This document shows, one piece after another, positions 48,932 to 56,940 of a stretch of DNA of 64,000 nt. This DNA is from Algicola sagamiensis DSM 14643. Lineage in GTDB: Bacteria > Pseudomonadota > Gammaproteobacteria > Enterobacterales > Alteromonadaceae. Location: positions 91,199 through 155,198 of the forward strand of contig NZ_KB894498.1 of NCBI RefSeq assembly GCF_000374485.1, read 5' to 3'. Below the pieces are notes generated by a model. It made no database searches. It saw nothing but the letters and a program-made list of their open reading frames with translations, and was not told the origin of the DNA. Position numbers and translations under genes: made by a program. The first letter of the stretch is position 1. The number at the start of each line of letters is the position of its first letter.

Positions 48932-49651
48932 TTACTTATCTAATTTACCAATAAAACGATAACCTTCACCATGAATTGTGCTGATCAACTCGGGAGAATC
49001 AACATCTGACTCAAAATGTTTACGGATACGACGAATTGTAACGTCGACCGTTCTATCGTTTGGACGAAGCTCACGACCAGTCATATGTTTAATTAACTGT
49101 TCGCGTGAGAAAATTTTTCCTGGGGAATCAAGCATTAAGCGTAATGCGCGATACTCACCCTTTGGTAGCCTTCTGCTTTCGCCTTTGGGGGACAATAAAC
49201 AACGACTATTCTCGTCTAACTGCCATCCATTAAATCGAAGAATTCCATCACTATCTTCATCTTCCTCATCCTTGGTTACTTGGTTCGTTGTTCTTGACAG
49301 AAGGTTACGTGCTCGAATCGTTAATTCTCTTGGATTAAAAGGTTTCGTGATGTAATCATCTGCACCAATCTCTAATCCTAGAATACGATCAACATCATTA
49401 TCTCGTCCTGTTAAGAAGACAAGAGCAATGTTTTCCTTTTGGCGGAGTTCACGAGCTAATATAAGCCCGTTCTTACCAGGTAAATTGATGTCCATGACAA
49501 CAAGATCAACCGTCGTAGTCGACAACTGCTCATGCATTTCATCGCCATCAATTGCTTCTAGCACTTGGTATCCTTCTGCTTCGAACAAACTAACAAGGTT
49601 TAAACGAGTGACATCCTCGTCTTCTACAATCAGAATAACTGGTGTTTGCAT
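48932..49651 (-). CDS. arcA: Aerobic respiration control response regulator ArcA
   Basis: An OmpR-type regulator of 239 residues. The receiver domain has the phospho-acceptor in [12 protein letters not shown] (near residue 54) and the sequence [27 protein letters not shown], nearly that of E. coli ArcA; the winged helix ends [14 protein letters not shown]...[12 protein letters not shown]. It differs from the classic protein in an acidic linker ([10 protein letters not shown]). The ATG at 49651 matches the family MQTP start; an in-frame TTG six bases upstream has the better placed AAGG. ArcA controls respiratory and central carbon genes according to oxygen. Confidence 0.93.
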   Translation of the reverse strand: MQTPVILIVEDEDVTRLNLVSLFEAEGYQVLEAIDGDEMHEQLSTTTVDLVVMDINLPGKNGLILARELRQKENIALVFLTGRDNDVDRILGLEIGADDYITKPFNPRELTIRARNLLSRTTNQVTKDEEDEDSDGILRFNGWQLDENSRCLLSPKGESRRLPKGEYRALRLMLDSPGKIFSREQLIKHMTGRELRPNDRTVDVTIRRIRKHFESDVDSPELISTIHGEGYRFIGKLDK

Positions 49652-49721
49652 TCTCAAATCAACCTTTTCAAAGTGGATACCTAAATGTCGCCTTTTCTTA
49701 AAGGGCTTTTAAACTATTAGG

Positions 49722-49750
49722 ATTATAGGGGCTAAATGATCGCATAACAA
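49722..49750 (-). promoter_or_regulatory. Sigma-70 promoter of arcA
   Basis: Minus-strand TTGTTA (49750-49745), 17 bases, perfect TATAAT (49727-49722), about 70 bases upstream of the arcA ATG. Confidence 0.6.
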
Positions 49751-50009
49751 GAGACTTTAACCATAGAGAATCGGAACACATACAAGGCCTTTAAAAGCTG
49801 TTTTCATGTTTATTTCCCTTCGTTCAAGATATGTCACATAAAACCAAATTATTAGATTCATTTGTGAGCTTTTTGATCTTTTTGCATACAAACACTGTTT
49901 TTATTTTGAACAATAATTAACTTTGTGTTTGTCTTGAATTTCTAAACTGAAAATTGTTTTGAACTGATTTTGTTTCCAATTTAGCAAAATGTGAGTTTGA
50001 GGTTTTCGG
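49751..50009. other. AT-rich spacer between the sensor kinase gene and arcA
   Basis: About 260 bases with no coding frame and no clear terminator hairpin for the upstream kinase gene. With the arcA promoter and leader the gap is 358 bases. Confidence 0.4.
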
Positions 50010-51635
50010 CTATTTTACAGTACTGTTTGACACAGGAAAATGAATATCGAATATCACGCCTTGTCCCTCTTCACTTTCCAAAGAAATCGATCCACCCAAT
50101 GCTTGCGTGACCAAATTATAGACAAGATGCATCCCCAACCCTGAACCACCAACCCCCCGTTTCGTCGTGACAAATGGATCAAAAATACGACTTTTTATGG
50201 AGTCTGGAACACCCTTCCCATTATCCTGATATTTCATATTACAGGTGTTATTTGAGCAAGAAATCGCAATTGTGATCACGCCATAATCCATCGCTTCGAA
50301 TCCATGAATGATCGAATTCATGATCAAATTGATCAAAATTTGATTAATCGGGCCGGGCTGACTGTTTATTTTTAAGCTCTCTTCACAGTCAATGACGATT
50401 TCATGCTTCACTTTCTTCAAATGCGGTTGTAAAGAAAGAATAATTTCACTCACCAGATGTTTAATCCGGATTTCTCTGGCATCTTCGGTGACCTGATCAA
50501 CTGCAACCTGCTTAAAGCTGCTGATGAGTTCTGCGGCCCGGTTCAAGTTTCGATAAATAATCGACAAGTTTTCCAACGCATCGCCCAAATACTTCGCCAA
50601 TTGGCTAGCACTCAGTTTTTTATTCTCCATAAATTCCTGAATTTCGACCGTTCTATCCGTCAACAAGGTCGAAGCGGTGATCCCTAAACCTATCGGCGTA
50701 TTCACTTCATGTGCAACACCCGCAACCATTTGCCCAAGTGAGGCCATTTTTTCATTTTCAACAAGTTGATTCTGATATTGATGCATCTGCTCAAGGGTAT
50801 CCAAGAGCTCCTGGTTCGCTTCTTTGAGGGCTTCTGTTCTTTGGTTGACTTTGCTTTCCAAGTTTTGGTTCAACTGGCGAAACTCACGTTCTGCTTCTTC
50901 CTGTTGTGTCGTCTGCTGTTGAATACGCTCTAGGAGATTATTAAAAGCTTTACCCAGAATATTAATTTCCTTAATCGGGATATCTGGCGTTCGGATGGAG
51001 TAATCTTTATCTTTTGATACCTGTTGAACAATATTAATAAACTCGGTGAGCGGCTGTGTCAGCCGTCGCTGTTGCCGCAGCGTGATCATCAATGCTAGCG
51101 AGAGCGCCGTCAGGCCAACACAGGCATCAATCAATAAGGTATTCGTAATATAATCATCCAGAGACTTCAACGAGCCACGAAGATACACATAACCCACCGT
51201 GTTCTTTTCAAACTCAATCACTTTCACCATTTCTAAGTAGTTCTTGTGAAAGGTTGCTTCTCCTAACTTTTCAACAGCAGAAAACTTGGCAGGGACAGGA
51301 GGAACGCCACCTTGATTAAAGCTCGCGAAAAATGAAAGCTCATTCGTGAACTCATCGATGCGATAGATATGAATATTCTCAATCATGGATGCAGCCTGAA
51401 AGCTTGTCAGGCGCTTTTCTTCTGTCTCAGGATCATCAAAAAGGATACTGGTTGTTGCATTGAAGGCGATAATATCAGCATAGGTCTCCAACTTATCAAC
51501 CAGCTGTTCTTTTTGCTTCTTGATACTGATATAAGTCGACACAATCACAGAAAGCAGAAGTGACATGGCGGAAATCGTCATGACAATCCACATCAGTGTT
51601 TTTTTAATTGATACAGTATTTGCCTGAGAAGGCAT
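50010..51635 (-). CDS. Membrane sensor histidine kinase
   Basis: A 541-residue kinase: TM1 (about 13-33), a periplasmic sensor of about 120 residues (CHASE8-like; IIAFNATTSILFDDP), TM2 near 165-187, HAMP, a coiled coil (about 235-295), then HisKA with H in VAGVAHEVNTPIG near residue 313 and HATPase motifs (N box LINLIMNSIIHG, G box YQDNGKGVPD, GGSGLGMHLV). It has no receiver domain. arcA is the next gene downstream but a promoter lies between, so pairing is not shown; the classic ArcB is a different, hybrid protein. Confidence 0.9.
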   Translation of the reverse strand: MPSQANTVSIKKTLMWIVMTISAMSLLLSVIVSTYISIKKQKEQLVDKLETYADIIAFNATTSILFDDPETEEKRLTSFQAASMIENIHIYRIDEFTNELSFFASFNQGGVPPVPAKFSAVEKLGEATFHKNYLEMVKVIEFEKNTVGYVYLRGSLKSLDDYITNTLLIDACVGLTALSLALMITLRQQRRLTQPLTEFINIVQQVSKDKDYSIRTPDIPIKEINILGKAFNNLLERIQQQTTQQEEAEREFRQLNQNLESKVNQRTEALKEANQELLDTLEQMHQYQNQLVENEKMASLGQMVAGVAHEVNTPIGLGITASTLLTDRTVEIQEFMENKKLSASQLAKYLGDALENLSIIYRNLNRAAELISSFKQVAVDQVTEDAREIRIKHLVSEIILSLQPHLKKVKHEIVIDCEESLKINSQPGPINQILINLIMNSIIHGFEAMDYGVITIAISCSNNTCNMKYQDNGKGVPDSIKSRIFDPFVTTKRGVGGSGLGMHLVYNLVTQALGGSISLESEEGQGVIFDIHFPVSNSTVK

Positions 51636-51665
51636 TCAGTGTCTTCCTCTGCTCACTTAACGTGC

Positions 51666-51695
51666 TTGATGTTAAGCAATGGATTTCATTAATAT
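51666..51695 (+). promoter_or_regulatory. Possible promoter of the DUF3293 gene
   Basis: TTGATG (51666-51671), 18 bases, TAATAT (51690-51695). The -35 lies inside an inverted repeat CTTAAC / GTTAAG (51656-51676). Confidence 0.4.
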
Positions 51696-51738
51696 AGCAA
51701 ATATTGAAGCTGCCCAGAGTTGAAGAAGGAATAAAGCG

Positions 51739-52194
51739 CTGAATATAAACTGGTTAGCCACATATAAAAATATAGCCTTTCGTGCAGGAATCTCCGTACA
51801 ATCCTGGCAATCTTTCTATATTGTGACACCCTGTAACCCAAAAAGCGCCGTGTTAAGTGATATCGAGAACCACCAAAGGCTACTCAAATTTCATCAACAA
51901 CTCTTCAATGAAAATGTGCCGTTTGCCCCGGTAATTGGCTGTTCGCCCGACTTCACCCATCAGGAAATTGGTGCCGGAATTCAATGCACCGAAGCCGTTG
52001 CACAATCACTTGCAAGTACATTTCAACAAAATGCAATTTATTTTGTTCAGCAAGAAAAAATCTTTCTAGAACCTGCGCTCATGTCATTTGAAAAAGCAAA
52101 ACTCGATAAAAGATTTTCTGAATATGTTGGAGAATGGCTCGATGAGGATGTGAAATTGAGCGCCCTGATTGAGGACGCTCGACATAAGAATTGA
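51739..52194 (+). CDS. DUF3293 protein with a probable non-ATG start
   Basis: The body is clearly DUF3293: FYIVTPCNPKS, then IGCSPDFTHQEIGAGIQ and FQQNAIYFVQQEKIFL. A GTG at 51823 opens a 123-residue frame, but it cuts off the conserved start of the domain. The same frame continues upstream (WLATYKNIAFRAGISV, WQSFYIVT) to a TGA at 51721 with no ATG, GTG or TTG; only CTG at 51739 follows a ribosome site (AAGGA, eight bases). That gives 151 residues. Function of the family is unknown. Confidence 0.65.
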   Translation: MNINWLATYKNIAFRAGISVQSWQSFYIVTPCNPKSAVLSDIENHQRLLKFHQQLFNENVPFAPVIGCSPDFTHQEIGAGIQCTEAVAQSLASTFQQNAIYFVQQEKIFLEPALMSFEKAKLDKRFSEYVGEWLDEDVKLSALIEDARHKN

Positions 52195-52202
52195 AAATTC
52201 AA

Positions 52203-53060
52203 TTATTGTAGGCGTGTCACCTTCAATCCTTCTTTCTTTAATAATGCAGGCAATCCATTGTCTCCCATCATGTGGGCAGCCCCAACAACAACAAACAGTT
52301 TCTCTTTCTTTTGCATCTTCGGCTTGAGTTGCTTCAACCAATTTCTGTTGCGAGAATATAAAAAGTTTTCTAATTGCGTTTCGTTCATTTGCTCTTTCGA
52401 TATACGTTCAATCGCTGCCATATCCCCTTTTGGCCATGCCTCCATCAGTGCGCGATACTCTTCATCCGTGAAAGTCACCATCATAAGCAGATCTTTTTCG
52501 TTTTCAATCATCTTTTGTAATAAATCGAGCTGAAAGTCAAATGACTCCAGTGCCATTGTTTCTTTTCGATGCTTTAAAGCCTGATCCAACATAAATTTAT
52601 CCACCCCAACGTTTGGCATATATCCCAAGCGCATATATGTAGACATGGTTAAGATAATGCTCACCCCCCAAGGCTTCATTCCCTGGAATTTCTCTGGCGG
52701 CATTTGCTGCTTGAGCATATACGCAGAAAATTGTTTCCAGCCATCTTTTGAAAAGAAATCAGATAGCTTTTTCCCAGGCGGTTGCATCATCGCCTGCATC
52801 ATTTTTTGTTGATCACTTGGACTGTCCAACACTTCCACAACCAGCTTATCTGTCTTGACAAACGCGTCTTGAATATTTTTTGGTAACGGATACCAGGACG
52901 CTTTGCCTAAATGAACGGAGCCAAACAGGTAAGAGGCGTTTTCGCCTTCTCCAACCTTCCAAAGTGCGGGTTTGATTTCTGCGGCACTGAGTGACCACGA
53001 AAGACAAAATGTCAGGATCCAAAGGATCCGAACAGGGTTCAAAGACTTCATAAACATCAT
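52203..53060 (-). CDS. TraB/GumN-family protein, secreted
   Basis: A 285-residue protein with a Sec signal peptide (cleavage near ALSAA, residue 26). TraB/GumN marks are the N-terminal LFGSVHLGK (near residue 46) and C-terminal VVGAAHMMGDNGLPALLKK (near 260), which are thought to hold the catalytic metal of a putative peptidase fold. The start at 53060 has AGGA seven bases upstream; further ATGs follow at codons 2 and 4. It is convergent with the DUF3293 gene. Confidence 0.85.
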   Translation of the reverse strand: MMFMKSLNPVRILWILTFCLSWSLSAAEIKPALWKVGEGENASYLFGSVHLGKASWYPLPKNIQDAFVKTDKLVVEVLDSPSDQQKMMQAMMQPPGKKLSDFFSKDGWKQFSAYMLKQQMPPEKFQGMKPWGVSIILTMSTYMRLGYMPNVGVDKFMLDQALKHRKETMALESFDFQLDLLQKMIENEKDLLMMVTFTDEEYRALMEAWPKGDMAAIERISKEQMNETQLENFLYSRNRNWLKQLKPKMQKKEKLFVVVGAAHMMGDNGLPALLKKEGLKVTRLQ

Positions 53061-53100
53061 ACATTGTTCCTATTGTTAGATGATGGGTGTATGGTCCAGC

Positions 53101-53394
53101 CTAGTTCATCAAGGCTAGAATTTCTTCCTTCGACATCCCCAGCGAGCTTTCGATTTCGCGCCATTTCATTTTCTGCAAAACAGCTTCGGTTTCATCGGCT
53201 GGGGTGATAAACAACTCCTTAAAGTCGCTTTTGCAAAAGCAAATCAGTTTCGTTTTGTTATCTTTTAAAATGGATTTGAAAATTAAATTTTCACAGGGGA
53301 TTTGGCGTTTGGGGTCTTCGATACATTGAGATGGTATTGCGGCTGCAACCGAAAAGGAAAAGACTTGTAAAATTACTGCCGCGAGTTGTCTCAT
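53101..53394 (-). CDS. Small secreted cysteine-containing protein, unknown
   Basis: A 97-residue frame with a convincing signal peptide (MRQLAAVILQVFSFSVAAA) and four cysteines in the mature part (C24, C34, C52, C54). Not recognised. It lies 40 bases before the GumN-like gene on the same strand and may share its transcript. Confidence 0.6.
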   Translation of the reverse strand: MRQLAAVILQVFSFSVAAAIPSQCIEDPKRQIPCENLIFKSILKDNKTKLICFCKSDFKELFITPADETEAVLQKMKWREIESSLGMSKEEILALMN

Positions 53395-53450
53395 GGCTTT
53401 TTCAGAAGTTGTCGAATGTTTTTACAAGTCTATGCCTTTTTTTGCAAAGG

Positions 53451-54485
53451 TCAACGCATGAAGTAGCTCGCCCGATAGAGCTGAAATCCCTTATTTTTCG
53501 CTACAATATGACAGGTACCAATCGTATCTTCAATAATCGGTGGATACTTTAAAAAGCTATTCGCAACCAAATGAAGCTGCCCTTTCGACTTTAAATGCGC
53601 TTTACAGCCACGAATAAAACTCTCCGTCACGTTATAGTCTGTCTTCACGCCTTTATGGAACGGTGGGTTCGTATAAATACCGTTAAAAACGCCTTTGACT
53701 TGTGACCAACCGTTTGAAGGGTACACTTTAGCGTCCACTTCATTGGCATTGAGGGTTTTTTCTGTCGAGGCAAGTGCCAAGGCTGAAACATCAATCGCTT
53801 CTACTGTCGCATTTTCATTACGACTTGCAAGCCAAGCGGTGATCACTCCAGCACCACAACCAAAGTCCAACACACGTCCTCTCGGTTTATCTGTCTGCTC
53901 CTCAAGCAATAATCGCGTTGCGATGTCTAATTCGCCATGACTAAATACGCCTGGCAGAGAATAGACTTGCAAAGCACGTTCGCCTATCGATACATCATAT
54001 TGCTTGAACCAGGCTTCCACACGAAACTCAGGTACAGCTTCCGTGAGTTGACCATGATACAAAATACAGTGCCGTGCAGCGTCAACTTTTCCTATCGATG
54101 CACAATAACCAGCCAATTGCTTTTGCGCAGACTTGACGCCCCCTTTATTGTCACCCACCACATACACATCTGCATTCTCTTGAAGGACTGGAGCAGCCAT
54201 ATGGAAGATGTACTCAAATTCCTGCTTTGATTTTGGATAATATATCAAAATCGCATCATGGGACGGGCAATCTGCTGGCAACTGATGGGAGAAGAAGGTT
54301 TGCTGACAAGTTTTACTGGCGACTTCAAATGATCGCCAATCTAGCGCAATCACTGTGATGTCTGCACTCGTCTCTTGCATGAGCATCTCGATACCTGCAT
54401 CATCTGGGCAATTTACAACGAGCAGTTTCTTCTGTTCAAACACATCTAAGTTTCGCTCAAGCAATTGATTTGCATTCGTTAACAT
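53451..54485 (-). CDS. rsmC: 16S rRNA m2G1207 methyltransferase RsmC
   Basis: A 344-residue SAM enzyme that methylates G1207 of 16S rRNA. The duplicated methyltransferase fold is visible: SAM loop VLDFGCGAGVITAWLA near residue 205 and the catalytic IYTNPPFHKGVKT near residue 270. The ATG at 54485 after GAGGA gives the family N-terminus MLTNANQLLERN; the longer frame to 54530 would run into trmB. It follows trmB by 17 bases. Confidence 0.9.
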   Translation of the reverse strand: MLTNANQLLERNLDVFEQKKLLVVNCPDDAGIEMLMQETSADITVIALDWRSFEVASKTCQQTFFSHQLPADCPSHDAILIYYPKSKQEFEYIFHMAAPVLQENADVYVVGDNKGGVKSAQKQLAGYCASIGKVDAARHCILYHGQLTEAVPEFRVEAWFKQYDVSIGERALQVYSLPGVFSHGELDIATRLLLEEQTDKPRGRVLDFGCGAGVITAWLASRNENATVEAIDVSALALASTEKTLNANEVDAKVYPSNGWSQVKGVFNGIYTNPPFHKGVKTDYNVTESFIRGCKAHLKSKGQLHLVANSFLKYPPIIEDTIGTCHIVAKNKGFQLYRASYFMR

Positions 54486-54502
54486 CACATTCCTCTTTGT
54501 TA

Positions 54503-55225
54503 TTATTTTTTCTGGAAAATCAAGTCCCAAACACCATGCCCCAAGCGCTGACCACGGTTTTCAAACTTCGTCAGTGGGCGCGAATCCGGACGAGGCACAT
54601 AATCACCCTGCTCAGATGTATTGGTATAGCCCGGTGCAGCAGACATCACTTCTAACATGTGCTCGGCGTAGTTTTCCCAATCTGTCGCCATATGGAAAAA
54701 GCCGCCTGTTGCCAACTTTTGTGCAATGTCTTGAGCAAATTTAGGTTGCACAATTCGTCGCTTATGGTGACGTTTTTTATGCCAAGGATCAGGGAAGAAC
54801 AATTGCACCGTATGCAGCCCATTGTCTGGGATGCAATCACGTAAGACTTCAACCGCGTCATGTTCATATACACGCAGATTTGTGACGCCATGTTCTTGGG
54901 CCTCCATCAAGCAGGCACCAACACCAGGGCGATGGACTTCAATACCGATAAAATTCTTCTCGGGTGCTTCTTTGGCCATTTGCACCAAAGATTTGCCCAT
55001 ACCGAAGCCGATTTCCAGCACAACCGGGTTGTCGTTGCCAAATACCTGGCCAAAATCAAGCAAACCATCTTCATGGTTTAAGCCCATGGTTGCCCAATGA
55101 TTTTCCAATGCGCTTGCCTGGCCCTTGGTTAAACGCCCTTCACGTTTGACAAAGCTCTTGATTTCACGAATATACTTTCCATCGCGTTTTGCTTGCTCCA
55201 AGGATTCATTTCGCTCTTCGGACAT
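54503..55225 (-). CDS. trmB: tRNA (guanine-N7-)-methyltransferase TrmB
   Basis: A 240-residue enzyme making m7G46 in tRNA. Motifs are [16 protein letters not shown] near residue 70, [14 protein letters not shown] near 93 and [15 protein letters not shown] near 143, all characteristic of TrmB. It is divergent from mutY, the same neighbour as in E. coli, and runs into rsmC. Confidence 0.93.
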   Translation of the reverse strand: MSEERNESLEQAKRDGKYIREIKSFVKREGRLTKGQASALENHWATMGLNHEDGLLDFGQVFGNDNPVVLEIGFGMGKSLVQMAKEAPEKNFIGIEVHRPGVGACLMEAQEHGVTNLRVYEHDAVEVLRDCIPDNGLHTVQLFFPDPWHKKRHHKRRIVQPKFAQDIAQKLATGGFFHMATDWENYAEHMLEVMSAAPGYTNTSEQGDYVPRPDSRPLTKFENRGQRLGHGVWDLIFQKK

Positions 55226-55373
55226 GCCCGTTACCTACCTCAATACCAGCCTTACAAAAAATAGTCGCGCATTATATCAACCGTGGCCTCCCAAGGAAAT
55301 ACTTGCGATTTTGGGAAAGATCCATACACTGCCGGGGGCGCATTTCAACAAGGTATAAAGGGCACATAATTTC

Positions 55374-56387
55374 ATGACACCATTCCCGTTTGAGATCGAC
55401 TCATTCGCAGACACTCTACTCGATTGGCAAAAGCAGCAAGGCAGGCACGACCTTCCCTGGCAACAAGATCCAACACCTTATCGTGTGCTTGTTTCCGAGA
55501 TCATGTTGCAACAAACACAAGTGGCGACTGTGATCCCTTACTTTGAACGCTGGATGAACGCTTATCCGAGCGTTCAAGACTTAGCGGCCGCCGAAGAAGA
55601 TGATGTGATGGCGCTTTGGCAAGGCCTGGGGTATTACTCTAGAGCCAGAAATTTAAGGAAAGCAGCCCAATATATCGTCCATGAATGTGGTGGTAGCTTT
55701 CCGACGGATGTCGAAGGAATGCTGGAAATCCCGGGTGTTGGCCGATATACCGCAGGTGCCATCGTTTCCTTTGCCTATAACAAACGTGGTCCCATTGTGG
55801 ATGGGAATGTAAAGCGATTTTTCTGCCGTGTCTTTGGGATTGAAGGCGTACCAGGAACCTCTGCAACTGATAAATTACTTTGGTCCTATTCCGAACGGCT
55901 CACGCCAACACAGGATAATCGCGCATTCGCGCAGGGTTTGTTGGATATGGGCGCAACCATCTGTAAGCCGAAAAACCCCACATGCGAGCAGTGTCCATTC
56001 AACAAGGTCTGTATTGCAAACCAAACAAACCGCGTCAGCGAACTCCCGACACCCAAACCAAAGAAAACCGTCCCCACCAAGCCAGGCCATTATTTATGGA
56101 TTGAGCAAGACGGCAAACTTCTGTTGGAAAAGCGTGCCAAAGACGGGATCTGGGGTGCACTGTGGTGCTTACCACAAATTCATATCGACCCAGCACACCT
56201 GGAAAAACAAACCATCACCAAAGGGACGTTTAAACACACCTTCACCCATTACAAGCTGGATGCCACCGTCTGGCAAATCAGCAACCTTGGTCAACAAGCC
56301 ACAAACCAACAATGGTTTAGCAAAGAAGAATGGCAAGACCTCGGACTCCCGACTCCAATTCGCAAGTTTTTACAAAAGCATGGATAA
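55374..56387 (+). CDS. mutY: A/G-specific adenine glycosylase MutY
   Basis: It removes A mispaired with 8-oxoguanine. The 337 residues contain the helix-hairpin-helix IPGVGRYTAGAI near residue 118 with catalytic Asp in IVDGNVKRFF, the catalytic Glu in SEIMLQQTQV near residue 37, the [4Fe-4S] ligands C-x6-C-x2-C-x5-C in CKPKNPTCEQCPFNKVC near 200, and a C-terminal Nudix-like domain that reads 8-oxoG. In E. coli yggX follows directly; here an Rhs unit intervenes. Confidence 0.95.
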   Translation: MTPFPFEIDSFADTLLDWQKQQGRHDLPWQQDPTPYRVLVSEIMLQQTQVATVIPYFERWMNAYPSVQDLAAAEEDDVMALWQGLGYYSRARNLRKAAQYIVHECGGSFPTDVEGMLEIPGVGRYTAGAIVSFAYNKRGPIVDGNVKRFFCRVFGIEGVPGTSATDKLLWSYSERLTPTQDNRAFAQGLLDMGATICKPKNPTCEQCPFNKVCIANQTNRVSELPTPKPKKTVPTKPGHYLWIEQDGKLLLEKRAKDGIWGALWCLPQIHIDPAHLEKQTITKGTFKHTFTHYKLDATVWQISNLGQQATNQQWFSKEEWQDLGLPTPIRKFLQKHG

Positions 56388-56390
56388 ATT

Positions 56391-56416
56391 ATTGGAAGGC
56401 GATTTCGCCTTCCAAT
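56391..56416. terminator. Hairpin between mutY and the SUKH gene
   Basis: An 11-base perfect stem ATTGGAAGGCG / CGCCTTCCAAT with a four-base ATTT loop, immediately after the mutY stop. There is no T tract on either strand, so it may be a processing or blocking structure between convergent genes. Confidence 0.5.
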
Positions 56417-56442
56417 TAAAAAAACGCTTATTTAGGGAAGGT

Positions 56443-56940
56443 TTACTTCCAGTATGGAAGTCCCTCTGGTTGTGGAGTTCCATTAAGCAGAAAAGATACA
56501 AAATCAGCAAAGGAGTGAAACCGTTGGACTTCTTTACCCCAGTTTTCTGTTAAGAATAAACCAACTTTACCAGCATTTTCTGTTCCTTCCGTATAAAGAA
56601 GATAATAACCACCGCCATCATAAGGGGAAACCACAACGCCATTTTCGGGTACTGATTGATATCGTTGATCTTCATCATAGAACGCTCTGTAGTATTGAGT
56701 TCTTCTAATTACATCAACATCTTCTGCGAAAAGATCTTCTGGATCAGAGGTCCCGACAACATATTCACCAAACCAAAGAATATAGCCATATTTGCTTAGA
56801 AAGTACTTATAATCCATCGGTAGCTGAACATTTAGTACTTTTTCAACATCTAATATTTCACAGTCTGGTGTACCACCCTCTCTGTATCGGTAGTTCTTTT
56901 TATCTTTCGCCTGAGAGATCAAGTCATCAATTTCGTTCAT
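56443..56940 (-). CDS. SUKH (SMI1/KNR4)-family immunity protein
   Basis: A 165-residue SUKH-superfamily protein, the class that neutralises polymorphic toxins. Visible marks are the N-terminal acidic helix, LPMDYKYFLSKYGYI near residue 44, and a C-terminal FHSFADFVSFL. The ATG at 56940 follows GAGGA by about six bases and overlaps the end of the rhs gene by 14, so the toxin tip and its antidote are co-translated. It most likely binds the Rhs C-terminal nuclease. Confidence 0.85.
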   Translation of the reverse strand: MNEIDDLISQAKDKKNYRYREGGTPDCEILDVEKVLNVQLPMDYKYFLSKYGYILWFGEYVVGTSDPEDLFAEDVDVIRRTQYYRAFYDEDQRYQSVPENGVVVSPYDGGGYYLLYTEGTENAGKVGLFLTENWGKEVQRFHSFADFVSFLLNGTPQPEGLPYWK

